This document shows positions 1-8,579 of a DNA stretch of 64,000 nt, one piece after another. The DNA is from Sphingomonas pituitosa NBRC 102491. Lineage in GTDB: Bacteria; Pseudomonadota; Alphaproteobacteria; Sphingomonadales; Sphingomonadaceae. Under the pieces are notes generated by a model. That model saw only the letters and a list, made by a program, of their open reading frames with translations, was not told the origin of the DNA and searched no databases. The translations under genes were made by a program, and so were the position numbers. Numbering within the stretch: the first letter of the stretch is position 1; each line of letters opens with the position of its first letter. The stretch covers positions 248,001 through 312,000 of the forward strand of contig NZ_BCYY01000002.1 in assembly GCF_001598435.1 (NCBI RefSeq). Direction: 5' to 3'.

Positions 1-1106
1 ACCGAGCGCCCGACCAGCTGCGGCGCGATCGTGCCCGGCTTGAGCAGCAGCGCGTCGACATGCACGCCGTGGAACTGGTTGTTGCCGAGATCGACCAGCC
101 CCTGCGCCTGCGCGGACAGGGCGTCGGACTTGAGCTTTATCACGCCGTCCGCCTTGCGGTCCGCCCAGCGGAAATCGGTATCGAGGCGGAGGCCGGGCGC
201 GGTGAGCCGCTCGACCGGCCCGTCCAGGTAGAGGCCCGGATGCGTCATCCCGCGGATCTGGAAACGGCCATTGTCCGCCGTCACATCGAGATCGGCGAGG
301 CTCCCGCCGCCCAGCGTCGCGATGCCCTTGCCGGCCCAGTGCTTCCAATCGCCCGCGCCCTGCACCGTCGCGATCAGCGGCGCCTGCAGCTTGGCGAGAC
401 CGGCAACAAGGCCGCCCTTGGGCGCGTTGAGACGCAGGTCGAGGTCGAGCCGGTTGGCCTGCGGCACCGCGTCGAGCTTGAGGAATACGCGGTCGCCGCC
501 GGCGACGCCCCGTGCCGCGATGGTGCCTGCGTCGGCGACGAGCTGCGCGCGTCCGTCCGAAAGATGCGCCGAGCCGCTCAGCCGCGCGATGTGGCGCTGG
601 CCGTCCACGGCGGGCGCGATGTCGATCCGGGCGACGTTCAGCCGGGCGACGTCGATGTTCAGGTCCGGCAGCAGCGGCGCATCGGGATCGCCGGAGGGCT
701 TCAGCTCGGGCAGGCGCGCGAGGCGGATCTCGGGACTCTCTAGGTTGCGGATATCGATCCGGTTCTTGAGATAGGAGAGCGGACGCCAGTCGAGCCGGAT
801 CTCCTGTGCGGTGGCGAACACGCCCTTGGTGTCGCTCACCCGCACGTCGCGCAGGATCATGCCGCCATAGATGGAGCCGTCGATGCGACCGATGCGGAAG
901 CCCAGGCCGGATGCCAGCTTGAGCCGCGCCAGCTGGTCGACGATCAGCCGCCGTCCCGGCTGGGTGTCGAGCCCCAGCACGGCAAGGCCGGCCAGCGCCG
1001 CGATCGATACCAGACCGACCGCAATCCATCCGACGATCTTCACCCACAGCGGCCTGCCGGCACGTACCACGGTAACGGTCTCGGTTTCAGGCACGTCGTC
1101 CGCCAT
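1..1106 (-). CDS. tamB: Translocation/assembly module TamB, N-terminal part (runs off the left edge)
   Basis: Inner-membrane-anchored partner of TamA; the TAM complex helps insert outer-membrane proteins and move lipids across the periplasm. The visible 368 codons begin MADDVPETETV, followed by one hydrophobic segment at about residues 18-40 (WVKIVGWIAVGLVSIAALAG), which fits the TamB signal anchor. After it comes beta-rich sequence of the AsmA/TamB type, with phrases such as GSIYGGMILRDVRV and EIRLDWRPLSYL. The ATG overlaps the tamA stop codon (TGATG), so the two are translationally coupled. Family members are usually 1300-1500 residues, so most of the gene lies outside the window. Confident. 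Confidence 0.88.
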   Translation of the reverse strand, partial: MADDVPETETVTVVRAGRPLWVKIVGWIAVGLVSIAALAGLAVLGLDTQPGRRLIVDQLARLKLASGLGFRIGRIDGSIYGGMILRDVRVSDTKGVFATAQEIRLDWRPLSYLKNRIDIRNLESPEIRLARLPELKPSGDPDAPLLPDLNIDVARLNVARIDIAPAVDGQRHIARLSGSAHLSDGRAQLVADAGTIAARGVAGGDRVFLKLDAVPQANRLDLDLRLNAPKGGLVAGLAKLQAPLIATVQGAGDWKHWAGKGIATLGGGSLADLDVTADNGRFQIRGMTHPGLYLDGPVERLTAPGLRLDTDFRWADRKADGVIKLKSDALSAQAQGLVDLGNNQFHGVHVDALLLKPGTIAPQLVGRS

Positions 1107-3310
1107 CAGAATGCCTGTCCGATCGAAATATAGAGTGCGATTTTCGACTCGTTCTTCTTGCGCGCGATCGGTGTCGCCACGTCGATGCGCAGCGGCCCGA
1201 AATTGGTGTAGAGGCGACCGCCGATGCCGGCGCCGAAGCGCAGGTTGCGACCCGTGGGCGTGGTGCCCTCATAGACCTGGCCGGCGTCGAGGAACGGCAC
1301 GATGCCATAGTTGCCGAAGCGGTAGCGCGCCTCGATCCCGAACTCGTTGAACGCGCGACCACCCACCGGCTTGTCGTCGGGCGAGCGCGGACCCAGCTCC
1401 TGATAGCCGAAGCCGCGGACCGATCCGCCGCCGCCGCCATAATAGCGCCGCGAGGGCGGCAGGTTGTCGCGCGACACGCCACTGATCGAGCCGACCCGCG
1501 CCCGACCGGCGAGCACGATGCTGCTGGTGATGGGGTAATAGCCATCCACTTCCAGCATCATCCGCGCATAGGGCCGCACCGATCCGCGTACGGATGTCTC
1601 AGCGCTGAGGTTGCCCTTGATGCGATAGCCGCGCGTCGGGTTCAGCAGGTCGTCGGAAGTGTCATAGCCGAGGAAAGTCGGGACCGCCGCGATCAGCCAG
1701 GTACCGCGATCGCGCCTGCCGAGATCGAAATTATAGCGGTCCTCGTTCGAACCGACGAGCTCGGCGCCGTAGTAATAGGTCCAGCGCTTCTGCCAGATCG
1801 GCGTCGAATCGCGCGAGATGCGTGCGGACAGCGTGCTGGTGAACGCCTCGAACGCGTCATAATCCTGGTGGTTGAGCGATGCGGTGACCAGGAAGGTGCG
1901 GTCCCGCTTGCCAGCGTTGGAGCGCCGGAAGGTCGTGGTCAGCGCCTGTTCCTGGGTGCCGATGATGCTGCTGACGGTCAGCGCACCCTCGGGCGGGAAG
2001 AGATTGCGATGCGCCCAGCTCGCCTGTGCCTTGATGCCCTGGCCGGTGCTGTACCCCAGCTCCCCGGCAAGCGTGCGCGCCTTGCCCGCAACCTGCCGCA
2101 CCAGCAGATCGACCTGCTCGGTCCCGTCCGGCCCCGCCCTGCCGGTCCGCTGCGGCTCGACCGAGACGGTAGAGAAGAGGCCGGTGGCGATCAGCGCCTG
2201 GCGGAGGTCGTCCACCTTGCGGCTGTCATAGACCTGCCCCTCACGGTAGCGGCGGAAGATGTTGATGTGTTCCGGCGTGAAGACCTGGCGCCGGCCCGCC
2301 GTCTGGATCTGGCCGAAGCTCGCACGCGGCCCGAGCGTGACGGGCAGCGTATAGTCCCCGGTGTGGGTCGCATCGTCCAGCACGACATCGCGCTGGCCGA
2401 GCTCGATGAAGGGGTAGCCCTGCTGCGGCATGCGGAGCGACACATTGGCCTCGGCGCCGAGCACGCGATCGGCCTGGATCGGGTCTCCAGGGTTCAGGTT
2501 CAACTCGCGGTCGAGCAAGCCCGGCGGCACGGTGGGATCGCTCTCGATCCGCACGCTGCCGAGCCGGTAGAGCTTGCCCGGCGATGCGGTGATCGTCGCG
2601 CGGAGGCTCCCGGAATTGGGCGGGTTCTGCGCGATCGAGGACGACGCGGTCGCGTCATAATAGCCGAGCGACTTCATCAGCCGCAGCGCCAGCTTCTCGT
2701 CCTCGCGGGCGCGGGCGGAAACCATCGCCGCGTTGGCTGCCTTGCCCTTGCCGTGCTGGAGCGCCGAGAGGCCGCGGAATTCGTCGGCGAGCCGCAGCGC
2801 GTCAAGGCCGACCAGTTCGGTCGTGTAGCGGATGGAAGGAGACTTGTCGTCCTCCTCCGCCGTGTCGGCGACCGGCTCCACCTTGAACGCGGCAAGCGGC
2901 GGCAGCGGCGCCAGCATCTCGGGCGTTTCCGGCCCGGCCGGGGCGAAGCCCTGCTCGTCCGCGATCGGCGGCACTTCCGGCTGTGTCCCTACCGGCGCGG
3001 AGGTGGCCGGGGCCGTGGGTGCGGCCGGGGCATTCGGCGCCTGCGCCGGTTTCTGGAAGCCGCCGAGTGGCTCGAGCGGCGCGTTGATGTCGTCGCTCAG
3101 CTTGGGCAGCGCGTCCTCGAACGTCTTGTCGGGGACGATCGGCGCATCCTGCTGCTCAGCCGTTCCAGCGGGCCGGTCAGGCGACGGAGAGGCAGACTGG
3201 GGGGCGCCCTGCCCCGGCTTCGGATCGTTCAACTGGGCATGTGCAAGCGCGGGCACGAAGCCCGCCCCTGCCAGCGCGGCGACCCAAACCACCCGAACCC
3301 CTTTACCCAC
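1106..3310 (-). CDS. tamA: Autotransporter assembly complex outer-membrane protein TamA (BamA/Omp85 superfamily)
   Basis: Outer-membrane Omp85-type barrel that works with TamB. The GTG at 3310 is preceded by AAGGAGG at five-base spacing, which decides the start; the frame stays open further upstream but without a comparable signal. Protein of 734 residues: signal peptide ending ALAHAQ, then a Pro/Ala-rich low-complexity stretch (roughly residues 30-150), POTRA repeats (about 170-420), and the surface-antigen barrel. Late motifs include GGGGSVRGFGYQ and RFGAGIGGRLYTNFGPLRIDVATP, and the protein ends in a C-terminal Phe typical of outer-membrane barrels (SIGQAF). It is the first gene of a tamA-tamB pair. 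The long Pro-rich linker before POTRA is a lineage feature of unknown role. Confidence 0.92.
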   Translation of the reverse strand: MGKGVRVVWVAALAGAGFVPALAHAQLNDPKPGQGAPQSASPSPDRPAGTAEQQDAPIVPDKTFEDALPKLSDDINAPLEPLGGFQKPAQAPNAPAAPTAPATSAPVGTQPEVPPIADEQGFAPAGPETPEMLAPLPPLAAFKVEPVADTAEEDDKSPSIRYTTELVGLDALRLADEFRGLSALQHGKGKAANAAMVSARAREDEKLALRLMKSLGYYDATASSSIAQNPPNSGSLRATITASPGKLYRLGSVRIESDPTVPPGLLDRELNLNPGDPIQADRVLGAEANVSLRMPQQGYPFIELGQRDVVLDDATHTGDYTLPVTLGPRASFGQIQTAGRRQVFTPEHINIFRRYREGQVYDSRKVDDLRQALIATGLFSTVSVEPQRTGRAGPDGTEQVDLLVRQVAGKARTLAGELGYSTGQGIKAQASWAHRNLFPPEGALTVSSIIGTQEQALTTTFRRSNAGKRDRTFLVTASLNHQDYDAFEAFTSTLSARISRDSTPIWQKRWTYYYGAELVGSNEDRYNFDLGRRDRGTWLIAAVPTFLGYDTSDDLLNPTRGYRIKGNLSAETSVRGSVRPYARMMLEVDGYYPITSSIVLAGRARVGSISGVSRDNLPPSRRYYGGGGGSVRGFGYQELGPRSPDDKPVGGRAFNEFGIEARYRFGNYGIVPFLDAGQVYEGTTPTGRNLRFGAGIGGRLYTNFGPLRIDVATPIARKKNESKIALYISIGQAF

Positions 3311-3413
3311 GCGCCTCCTTCGGGAGCCGCGATGTCTTCCGGCCCGCCCGCTTCCGTAACGGTCCGTTACGGATTTTGCTCCCCCGATGCGTCGCTCCAA
3401 GCAATGCGTGCGA

Positions 3414-5453
3414 TCAAACGCAAGGCTCGAGCGCTTTTGCGCGCGCTCGAAAGCGGTGAAGCAACGGTTCGGTATAGCCGTTCGGCTGGTCGATGCCCTC
3501 GAAGATCAGGGCACGCGCCGCCTGGAAGGCAAGGCTCTGCGCCTCTCGGCCGGCCATCGGCTGATACAGCGGGTCCTGCCCGTTCTGCGCGTCCACCTTC
3601 GCCGCCATGCGCCGAAGCGCCGCATCCACCTGCTCCGGCGTGGCGACACCGTGCAGCAGCCAGTTGGCGATATGCTGCGACGAGATGCGCAGCGTGGCGC
3701 GGTCTTCCATCAGGCCGATGTCATGGAAGTCGGGCACCTTCGAACAGCCGATGCCCTGGTCGATCCAGCGCACGACATAGCCGAGTATCCCCTGGGCATT
3801 ATTGTCCAGCTCGCGCTCGACCTCCTCCGCGCTCCAGTTGCGCCCGCCGGCGAGCGGCACGGTCAACAGCTCGGCGAGCGGCGGCACCTCGGCCGGCAGC
3901 GCGCGCTGGCAAGCGGCGACATCCACCTCATGGTAATGCGCCGCGTGCAATGTCGCCGCGGTGGGGCTCGGCACCCAGGCGGTGGTGGCGCCGCTCTTCG
4001 GATGCGCGATCTTCTGCGCGAGCATGTCCGCCATCCGATCGGGCGCGGCCCACATCCCCTTGCCGATCTGCGCCCGTCCGGCGAGGCCGCAATCGAGCCC
4101 GATGCGAACGTTCCGCGCCTCATAGGCGGCGATCCAGCGCGCCGCTTTCATCTCGCCCTTGGGCACCATCGCGCCGGCGCGCATGCTGGTATGGATCTCG
4201 TCGCCCGTGCGATCGAGGAAGCCGGTGTTGATGAAGAACAGCCTGTCCTTCAGCGCATGGATGCACGCGGCGAGATTGGCGGAGGTCCGCCGCTCCTCGT
4301 CCATCAGGCCGATCTTGATCGTGTTCGGCGCGAGACCGAGCAGCGACTCCACCGCGCCGTAAAGCCGGTCGGCGAAGGCGCATTCCTCAGGCCCGTGCAT
4401 CTTCGGCTTGACGACATAGATCGCCCCCGCCCGGCTGTTGCGGAAGCGGCCGAGCCCTTTCAGGTCGTGAAGCCCGATCGTCCCGGTGACGATGGCGTCA
4501 AGGATGCCCTCGGGTGCTTCGCTGCCGTCCGGCAGCAGCACCGCGGGGGTGGTCATCAGGTGCCCGACATTGCGGACGAGCAGCAGCGCCCTCCCGGGCA
4601 GGGTCGTCCCGTTCGCCAGCATCCTGTCCGGCGCCAGCGTTCGCTCGAGGACGCGCCCGTTCTTTTCGAAGCTTTCCGCCAGATCGCCGCGCATCAGGCC
4701 GAGCCAGTTGGCGTAGCCAAGCAACTTGTCCTCCGCATCCACGGCCGCGACCGAGTCCTCCAGATCCACGATCGCCGTCAGCGCCGATTCGAGCAGCACA
4801 TCGGCGACATGGTCGGGATCGTCCTTCCCGATCGGATGGGCGGGATCGCGCACCACGGCGAAGTGCAGCCCGTTCGCACCACGGTAGTAGATCGTCTGGC
4901 GGGTGCCCTCGGCCGTGCTCCCGATTTCCGTGGCGGCAGGCAGCACGTGCGCGAGGAAGTCGCGTGCCCAGGCGATCACCTGCGCGCCGCGCGCGGCGTC
5001 ATAGCCTTCCTTGCTGGTCGGGCCCGGAATGGCGTCGGTGCCGTACAGCGCATCGTAAAGGCTGCCCCAGCGCGCATTGGCGGCATTGAGCACGAAGCGT
5101 GCGTTGAGGGCGGGCACCACCAGCTGCGGCCCGGCCAGAGCCGCAATCTCCGCATCGACATTCTCGGTGCTGATGGCAAAGGGCGCGGGCTCGGGAACCA
5201 GATACCCGATCTCGCGCAGAAATATCTCGTCCGCCGCGCCTCCGTTCTCGAGCCGGGCGTCGATGGCAGCCTGCAGCGCGTCCCGCTTCGCCAGCAGCGC
5301 GCGGTTAACGGGCGCACATTCCGTGAAGATCGCAGCGGCGCCGGACCAGAAGGTCTCGGCGTCCAGGCCCAGCGGCGGCAGCACCGCCTCTTCGACGAAG
5401 CGCACCAGCGTCGTGGCAATTTTCAACCCGGCGCGATCGGCATAGTCAGTCAC
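3414..5453 (-). CDS. glcB: Malate synthase G
   Basis: Condenses glyoxylate with acetyl-CoA to malate (glyoxylate shunt / glycolate use), cytoplasmic. The 679-residue length is in the range of the monomeric G isoform. Recognisable segments are [27 protein letters not shown] (acidic metal-binding region), [35 protein letters not shown] and [17 protein letters not shown]. The start is GTG at 5453, with AAGGAGG five bases upstream. A MarR-type regulator lies 74 bases upstream on the same strand and may share its transcript or control it; that is inference. No isocitrate lyase gene is visible nearby. Confidence 0.95.
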   Translation of the reverse strand: MTDYADRAGLKIATTLVRFVEEAVLPPLGLDAETFWSGAAAIFTECAPVNRALLAKRDALQAAIDARLENGGAADEIFLREIGYLVPEPAPFAISTENVDAEIAALAGPQLVVPALNARFVLNAANARWGSLYDALYGTDAIPGPTSKEGYDAARGAQVIAWARDFLAHVLPAATEIGSTAEGTRQTIYYRGANGLHFAVVRDPAHPIGKDDPDHVADVLLESALTAIVDLEDSVAAVDAEDKLLGYANWLGLMRGDLAESFEKNGRVLERTLAPDRMLANGTTLPGRALLLVRNVGHLMTTPAVLLPDGSEAPEGILDAIVTGTIGLHDLKGLGRFRNSRAGAIYVVKPKMHGPEECAFADRLYGAVESLLGLAPNTIKIGLMDEERRTSANLAACIHALKDRLFFINTGFLDRTGDEIHTSMRAGAMVPKGEMKAARWIAAYEARNVRIGLDCGLAGRAQIGKGMWAAPDRMADMLAQKIAHPKSGATTAWVPSPTAATLHAAHYHEVDVAACQRALPAEVPPLAELLTVPLAGGRNWSAEEVERELDNNAQGILGYVVRWIDQGIGCSKVPDFHDIGLMEDRATLRISSQHIANWLLHGVATPEQVDAALRRMAAKVDAQNGQDPLYQPMAGREAQSLAFQAARALIFEGIDQPNGYTEPLLHRFRARAKALEPCV

Positions 5454-5527
5454 GGAGTCCTCCTTGCGGTTCTTCGCTACACGCCTGGGGAGGGCACGCC
5501 TTGCTTACTCGAGGGCGCCCGCTGCGA

Positions 5528-5974
5528 TCAACCCCCGTCCAAAGCCGTAGCCGCCGCTTCGATCCGCTCCAGCATCGCCGCAAGCTGTTCCTTCTCCGCA
5601 TCGGAGAAGCTCGCGAACAGCCGCCGTTCCAGTTCCAGCGCCTTGGGGGCCACCTGCTCGTACAATTGCCAGCCCTCCGGCGTCAGTGCGACCAGATGCG
5701 AACGCTGGTCGATCGGATTGGCCGCACGCGCGATGAGCCCGCGCTCCACCAGGCCGATGGCGGCGCGACTCACCGTCACCTTGTCCATCCGCGTCCGTCC
5801 GCACAGCGCCTGCTGGCTCATCGCCCCGCCCTCCGCCAGCACTGCCACCAAGCGCCATTCGGGGATGCGCAAGCCGAACAAGGTTCGGTACGCACTGGCA
5901 ACCGCGTCCGACACCACATTGGACGCAATCGACATCCGATAAGGCAAAAAATCGTTCAATTTCAATGCGGTCAT
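5528..5974 (-). CDS. MarR-family winged-helix transcriptional regulator
   Basis: 148 residues with the MarR layout: an N-terminal dimerisation helix, then a winged helix at about 45-110 (AEGGAMSQQALCGRT, MDKVTVSRAAIGLVERGLI, RSHLVALTPEGWQLY) and a long C-terminal helix. The ATG is preceded by AAGGGGGA. MarR proteins usually repress their own and neighbouring genes and release DNA on binding phenolic or lipophilic ligands. Likely targets here are itself, glcB downstream, or the small-RNA region upstream; the ligand cannot be read from sequence. An imperfect dyad at 6000-6015, 26 bases upstream of the start, is a candidate operator. Confidence 0.88.
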   Translation of the reverse strand: MTALKLNDFLPYRMSIASNVVSDAVASAYRTLFGLRIPEWRLVAVLAEGGAMSQQALCGRTRMDKVTVSRAAIGLVERGLIARAANPIDQRSHLVALTPEGWQLYEQVAPKALELERRLFASFSDAEKEQLAAMLERIEAAATALDGG

Positions 5975-5999
5975 CTGTCCCCCTTAGATGCGATTAACC

Positions 6000-6015
6000 T
6001 TGACGCATGTGACAA
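6000..6015. promoter_or_regulatory. Imperfect dyad upstream of marR, candidate operator
   Basis: The 16-mer TTGACGCATGTGACAA is self-complementary at six of eight pairs (TTG-C-CA / TG-G-CAA). It sits 26 bases upstream of the MarR start. A second inverted repeat, TTGCA-N5-TGCAA, lies at 6026-6040. MarR proteins commonly bind 16-20 bp dyads in their own promoters. The assignment is inference from position and symmetry. Confidence 0.35.
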
Positions 6016-6054
6016 CGCTGGCAGGTTGCATTTTTTGCAATGATACCGGTAACA

Positions 6055-6158
6055 GTTCGCACTTGCAGCAGATCCTCGTGCGGTGCAGAAAGATCGGGCC
6101 TTTCAGGCATCCTCTCCTAAGACTTTCAAAGGCCGTCCTCCGGGGCGGCCTTTTTTTT
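6055..6158 (+). ncRNA. Candidate trans-acting small RNA ending in a strong terminator
   Basis: Between marR and the prepilin peptidase, both minus-strand, there is a plus-strand intrinsic terminator with eight T residues and no plus-strand gene upstream. The preceding ~70 bases contain an unpaired pyrimidine stretch TCCTCTCCT (about 6110-6118) that could pair with Shine-Dalgarno sequences, directly before the terminator stem. This is the layout of Hfq-dependent alphaproteobacterial small RNAs such as SuhB/MmgR. A possible promoter is TTGCAT (6026-6031), with a weak TAACAG-like -10 at about 6050-6055. The 5' end is only estimated. I could not run a covariance-model search. Confidence 0.45.
6128..6158 (+). 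terminator. Rho-independent terminator, plus strand
   Basis: Stem GGCCGTCC (6131-6138) pairs with GGGCGGCC (6143-6150, one G-T pair), loop TCCG, followed by eight T residues at 6151-6158; three flanking A-T pairs can extend it. On the minus strand the stem is followed only by TTT, so it terminates mainly plus-strand transcription, where no protein gene ends. It may also serve weakly for the prepilin peptidase transcript. Confidence 0.85.
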
Positions 6159-6177
6159 GCGCGTTTTCAGCGGCGGC

Positions 6178-6996
6178 TCAATGCTCGCCGTACGTGATTT
6201 GCAATTCGAAGGGCTGCCCGGGAGGCATCGGCGGCTGTGGTGGAAACAGCTGTGCCCCGATCCAGACGGCCCAGGAGCCGGCGGCCAGCATCACGCCGAA
6301 GGGCAGCCGGTCGGTTCCGCGAACGCGGCGCCCCGCGCTCATCATCCCCAGAACGGCGGCAAGGCCGATCAGGCTGGCCGCGAGCAGCACCATCGGCAGA
6401 TCCTGCCACCCCAGCCAGCACCCGATCGCGCCGAACAGCTTGGGGTCCCCGCCCCCGAGCCCCTGCCGCCCCCGCACTGCCTTGTATCCCCGTGCGACCA
6501 GCCAAAGGACGGCAAAGCCGCCCGCGCCGCCGATCATCCGATCGAACAGCGGCGGGGCCAGCCCCAAGGCTCCGACGACCAGCCCCCCGGCCGCCAGTGC
6601 CGCATTGAGCGCATTCGGCAGCCAGAAGGCCGCGAGGTCCAGCGCCGCCAGCGCCAGCAGCAGCCAGCCGAACGCCGCGCCTGCGACGCCGCCCCATCCG
6701 GGCGCGACGATGCCGGCGACGATACCGATCGCCAGCCCGGCGACCTCCGTCACCCAATGGCTGGGCGCGATCGGCGCGCTGCAATGGCGGCAGCGACCGC
6801 GCTGTATAAGGAAGCTCAGCACCGGCATCAGTTCCGGCGCTGCCAGCGTTTCGCCGCATGCATCGCACGCCGATCGGCCGCGAGCGACGCTCCGCCCTTC
6901 GGGCCAGCGAATTGCGATGGTGGCAATGAAGCTGCCGAACACGGCGCCCAGCACCCCGAGCAGGACCGCCCAGCCCCAAGGGTCAATCGCTGTCAC
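6178..6996 (-). CDS. Type IV prepilin peptidase (leader peptidase / N-methyltransferase, A24 family)
   Basis: Polytopic inner-membrane aspartic protease that cleaves and N-methylates type IV pilin or type II secretion pseudopilin precursors. The 272 residues include two CxxC pairs of the cytosolic zinc-binding loop (C44/C47 and C69/C72). The two catalytic aspartates are D120 in ALDLAAFWLPNALN and D184 in the GGGDPK (GxGD) motif. Hydrophobic segments fill the rest. No pilin or secretion genes lie alongside, so its substrate system is encoded elsewhere. The start overlaps the end of the small upstream gene by 14 bases, suggesting coupling. I call the function, not a specific symbol such as pilD or gspO. 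Confidence 0.92.
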   Translation of the reverse strand: MTAIDPWGWAVLLGVLGAVFGSFIATIAIRWPEGRSVARGRSACDACGETLAAPELMPVLSFLIQRGRCRHCSAPIAPSHWVTEVAGLAIGIVAGIVAPGWGGVAGAAFGWLLLALAALDLAAFWLPNALNAALAAGGLVVGALGLAPPLFDRMIGGAGGFAVLWLVARGYKAVRGRQGLGGGDPKLFGAIGCWLGWQDLPMVLLAASLIGLAAVLGMMSAGRRVRGTDRLPFGVMLAAGSWAVWIGAQLFPPQPPMPPGQPFELQITYGEH

Positions 6997-7243
6997 GCGG
7001 CTTGCGCTTGCGGGTCAGATGGCGGTCCCCGCCGAACGGGTCGATGCGGAACGGCACGAGCCTCCCGGCCCAGGGCGGCGCGTCGCCAGTCATCGGCGCG
7101 CCGCCGATGCAGCAGATGCTCGATCCGATGAACGGCAGGAACCTCCATCCCTTCACGTGTCGGCCGAGATCGAGCGTGACGGGAAAGACAGCGACCATGC
7201 TGCTGATCGAGGCGCTCCATTTCAGGATGTCGGCAAGGTTCAC
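6983..7243 (-). CDS. Small conserved-looking protein of unknown function
   Basis: Not recognised. GTG at 7243 follows AGGGGG at six-base spacing and gives 86 residues; the frame is open slightly further upstream but without a better ribosome-binding site. The N-terminal half is mildly hydrophobic (ISSMVAVFPVTLDLGRH, FLPFIGSSICCIGG) and the tail is basic (HLTRKRKPRDSD). It overlaps the prepilin peptidase start by 14 bases, so the two are probably co-translated. It could be a small membrane-associated protein. No function is proposed. Confidence 0.55.
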   Translation of the reverse strand: MNLADILKWSASISSMVAVFPVTLDLGRHVKGWRFLPFIGSSICCIGGAPMTGDAPPWAGRLVPFRIDPFGGDRHLTRKRKPRDSD

Positions 7244-7332
7244 GCACGGCCCCCTAGTGCGGGAGCCCGCAGCCTTTTGCAAACCTGCGGCCGACCTCCT
7301 AGATCGTCGGCAAATACCCGAGAGGAGCCTGT

Positions 7333-8520
7333 ATGTCCGCCGACCCCATCGTCATCCTGTCCTATGCCCGCACGCCGATGGGAAGCTTCCAGGGAAGCCT
7401 TGCCGAAGCCTCCGCCACCGATCTTGGCGCTACCGCAGTGGGCGCGGCAGTCGAGCGGGCGGGGCTGAAGGGCGAGGCGATCGAGCGCATCTATATGGGC
7501 TGCGTGCTCCCCGCCGGGCTCGGCCAGGCGCCTGCCCGCCAGGCCGCGCTCAAGGCCGGGCTGCCCCAGCACATCGAGGCGACGACGATCAACAAGATGT
7601 GCGGATCGGGCATGCAGGCAACGATCATGGCGGCCGAAGCGCTCGCCGCCGGATCCGTCGACCTGCTGATCGCCGGCGGCATGGAGAGCATGACCAACGC
7701 GCCCTATCTGTCGATGCGCCACCGCAGCGGCGCGCGGATCGGCCATGACGTGCTCAAGGACCATATGTTCCTCGACGGGCTGGAAGACGCCTATGAGCCC
7801 GGCCGGCTGATGGGCAGTTTCGCGGAAGAGACGGCGAAGGAATATCAGTTCACCCGCGAGGCGCAGGACGCCTTCGCCATCGCCAGCCTGGAACGCGCCC
7901 GGGCGGCGCAGACCAGCGGCGCTTTCGATCGCGAGATCGTCCCCGTCGAGCTGCAAACTCGTAAGGGGGTGACGACGGTGGCGCTCGACGAGCAGCCGAC
8001 CAAGGCCGATCCGGCGAAGATCCCGACGCTCAAGCCCGCCTTCGCCAAGGACGGCACGATCACCGCCGCCAACGCCTCGTCGATCTCGGACGGCGCCGCG
8101 GCGCTGGTGCTAGCGCGCGCCTCGGTGGCGGAGAAGTTGGGCCTCACGCCGATCGCCCGGATTGTCTCCCACGCGGCCCACGCCCATGCACCGGCGCGCT
8201 TCACCACCGCACCGGTGTTCGCGATGCGCAAGGCGCTGGAGAAAGCCGGATGGCAGGCCGGCGACGTCGATCTGTTCGAGGTCAACGAAGCGTTCGCCTG
8301 CGTGACGATGATCGCGATGCAGGAACTCGGGCTCAGCCATGATGCGGTGAACATCCACGGCGGCGCCTGTGCGCTCGGCCATCCGATCGGCGCAAGCGGC
8401 GCGCGGGTGCTGGCGACGCTGCTGTCGGCGCTGGAGACCAAGGGACAGAAGCGCGGCCTCGCCTCGCTGTGCATCGGCGGGGGCGAAGCGACCGCGGTCG
8501 CGGTGGAACTGATGGACTGA
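7333..8520 (+). CDS. Acetyl-CoA C-acetyltransferase (thiolase)
   Basis: Cytoplasmic thiolase joining two acetyl-CoA to acetoacetyl-CoA, or the reverse (polyhydroxybutyrate, ketone or fatty-acid metabolism). The 395 residues carry the full catalytic set: nucleophile C90 in NKMCGSGMQ, NEAF, H350 in CALGHPIGASGAR and C380 in CIGGGEA. Start ATG after GAGAGGAG. The length and GHPIGASGAR motif fit the biosynthetic PhaA/AtoB class rather than the beta-oxidation FadA class, but the substrate chain length cannot be proven from sequence. No phaB or phaC gene is adjacent. Confidence 0.92.
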   Translation: MSADPIVILSYARTPMGSFQGSLAEASATDLGATAVGAAVERAGLKGEAIERIYMGCVLPAGLGQAPARQAALKAGLPQHIEATTINKMCGSGMQATIMAAEALAAGSVDLLIAGGMESMTNAPYLSMRHRSGARIGHDVLKDHMFLDGLEDAYEPGRLMGSFAEETAKEYQFTREAQDAFAIASLERARAAQTSGAFDREIVPVELQTRKGVTTVALDEQPTKADPAKIPTLKPAFAKDGTITAANASSISDGAAALVLARASVAEKLGLTPIARIVSHAAHAHAPARFTTAPVFAMRKALEKAGWQAGDVDLFEVNEAFACVTMIAMQELGLSHDAVNIHGGACALGHPIGASGARVLATLLSALETKGQKRGLASLCIGGGEATAVAVELMD

Positions 8521-8545
8521 CGCGCACGCCGGGGTCTCCGCTCGA

Positions 8546-8579
8546 CATCGGAAAGGGTTGTTGCCATCCCTTTCCGATG
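8546..8579. promoter_or_regulatory. Perfect 12-bp hairpin covering the start codon of the next gene
   Basis: CATCGGAAAGGG (8546-8557) is exactly complementary to CCCTTTCCGATG (8568-8579), with a ten-base loop. The 3' arm ends in the ATG of the YjdF-like gene, and the 5' arm holds the only purine-rich stretch (GGAAAGGG) near it. It has no T-run, so it is a poor intrinsic terminator. It could block translation until opened by a ligand, an RNA or read-through from the thiolase gene. Confidence 0.6.

Noticed and set aside
3387..5942. Open frame of 851 codons on the plus strand across malate synthase G and marR
   Set aside because: It is antisense to two well-recognised genes; its protein is Arg/His/Gly-rich without domains, as expected from the complementary frame of GC-rich coding DNA.
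5988..6197. 69-codon plus-strand ORF across the sRNA candidate
   Set aside because: It reads through the terminator hairpin and T-run, has no ribosome-binding site and no recognisable protein sequence; an RNA gene explains the region better.
8546..8579. Hairpin before the YjdF-like gene as a thiolase terminator
   Set aside because: No T-run follows the stem and the 3' arm contains the next start codon, so a translational role is likelier than termination.
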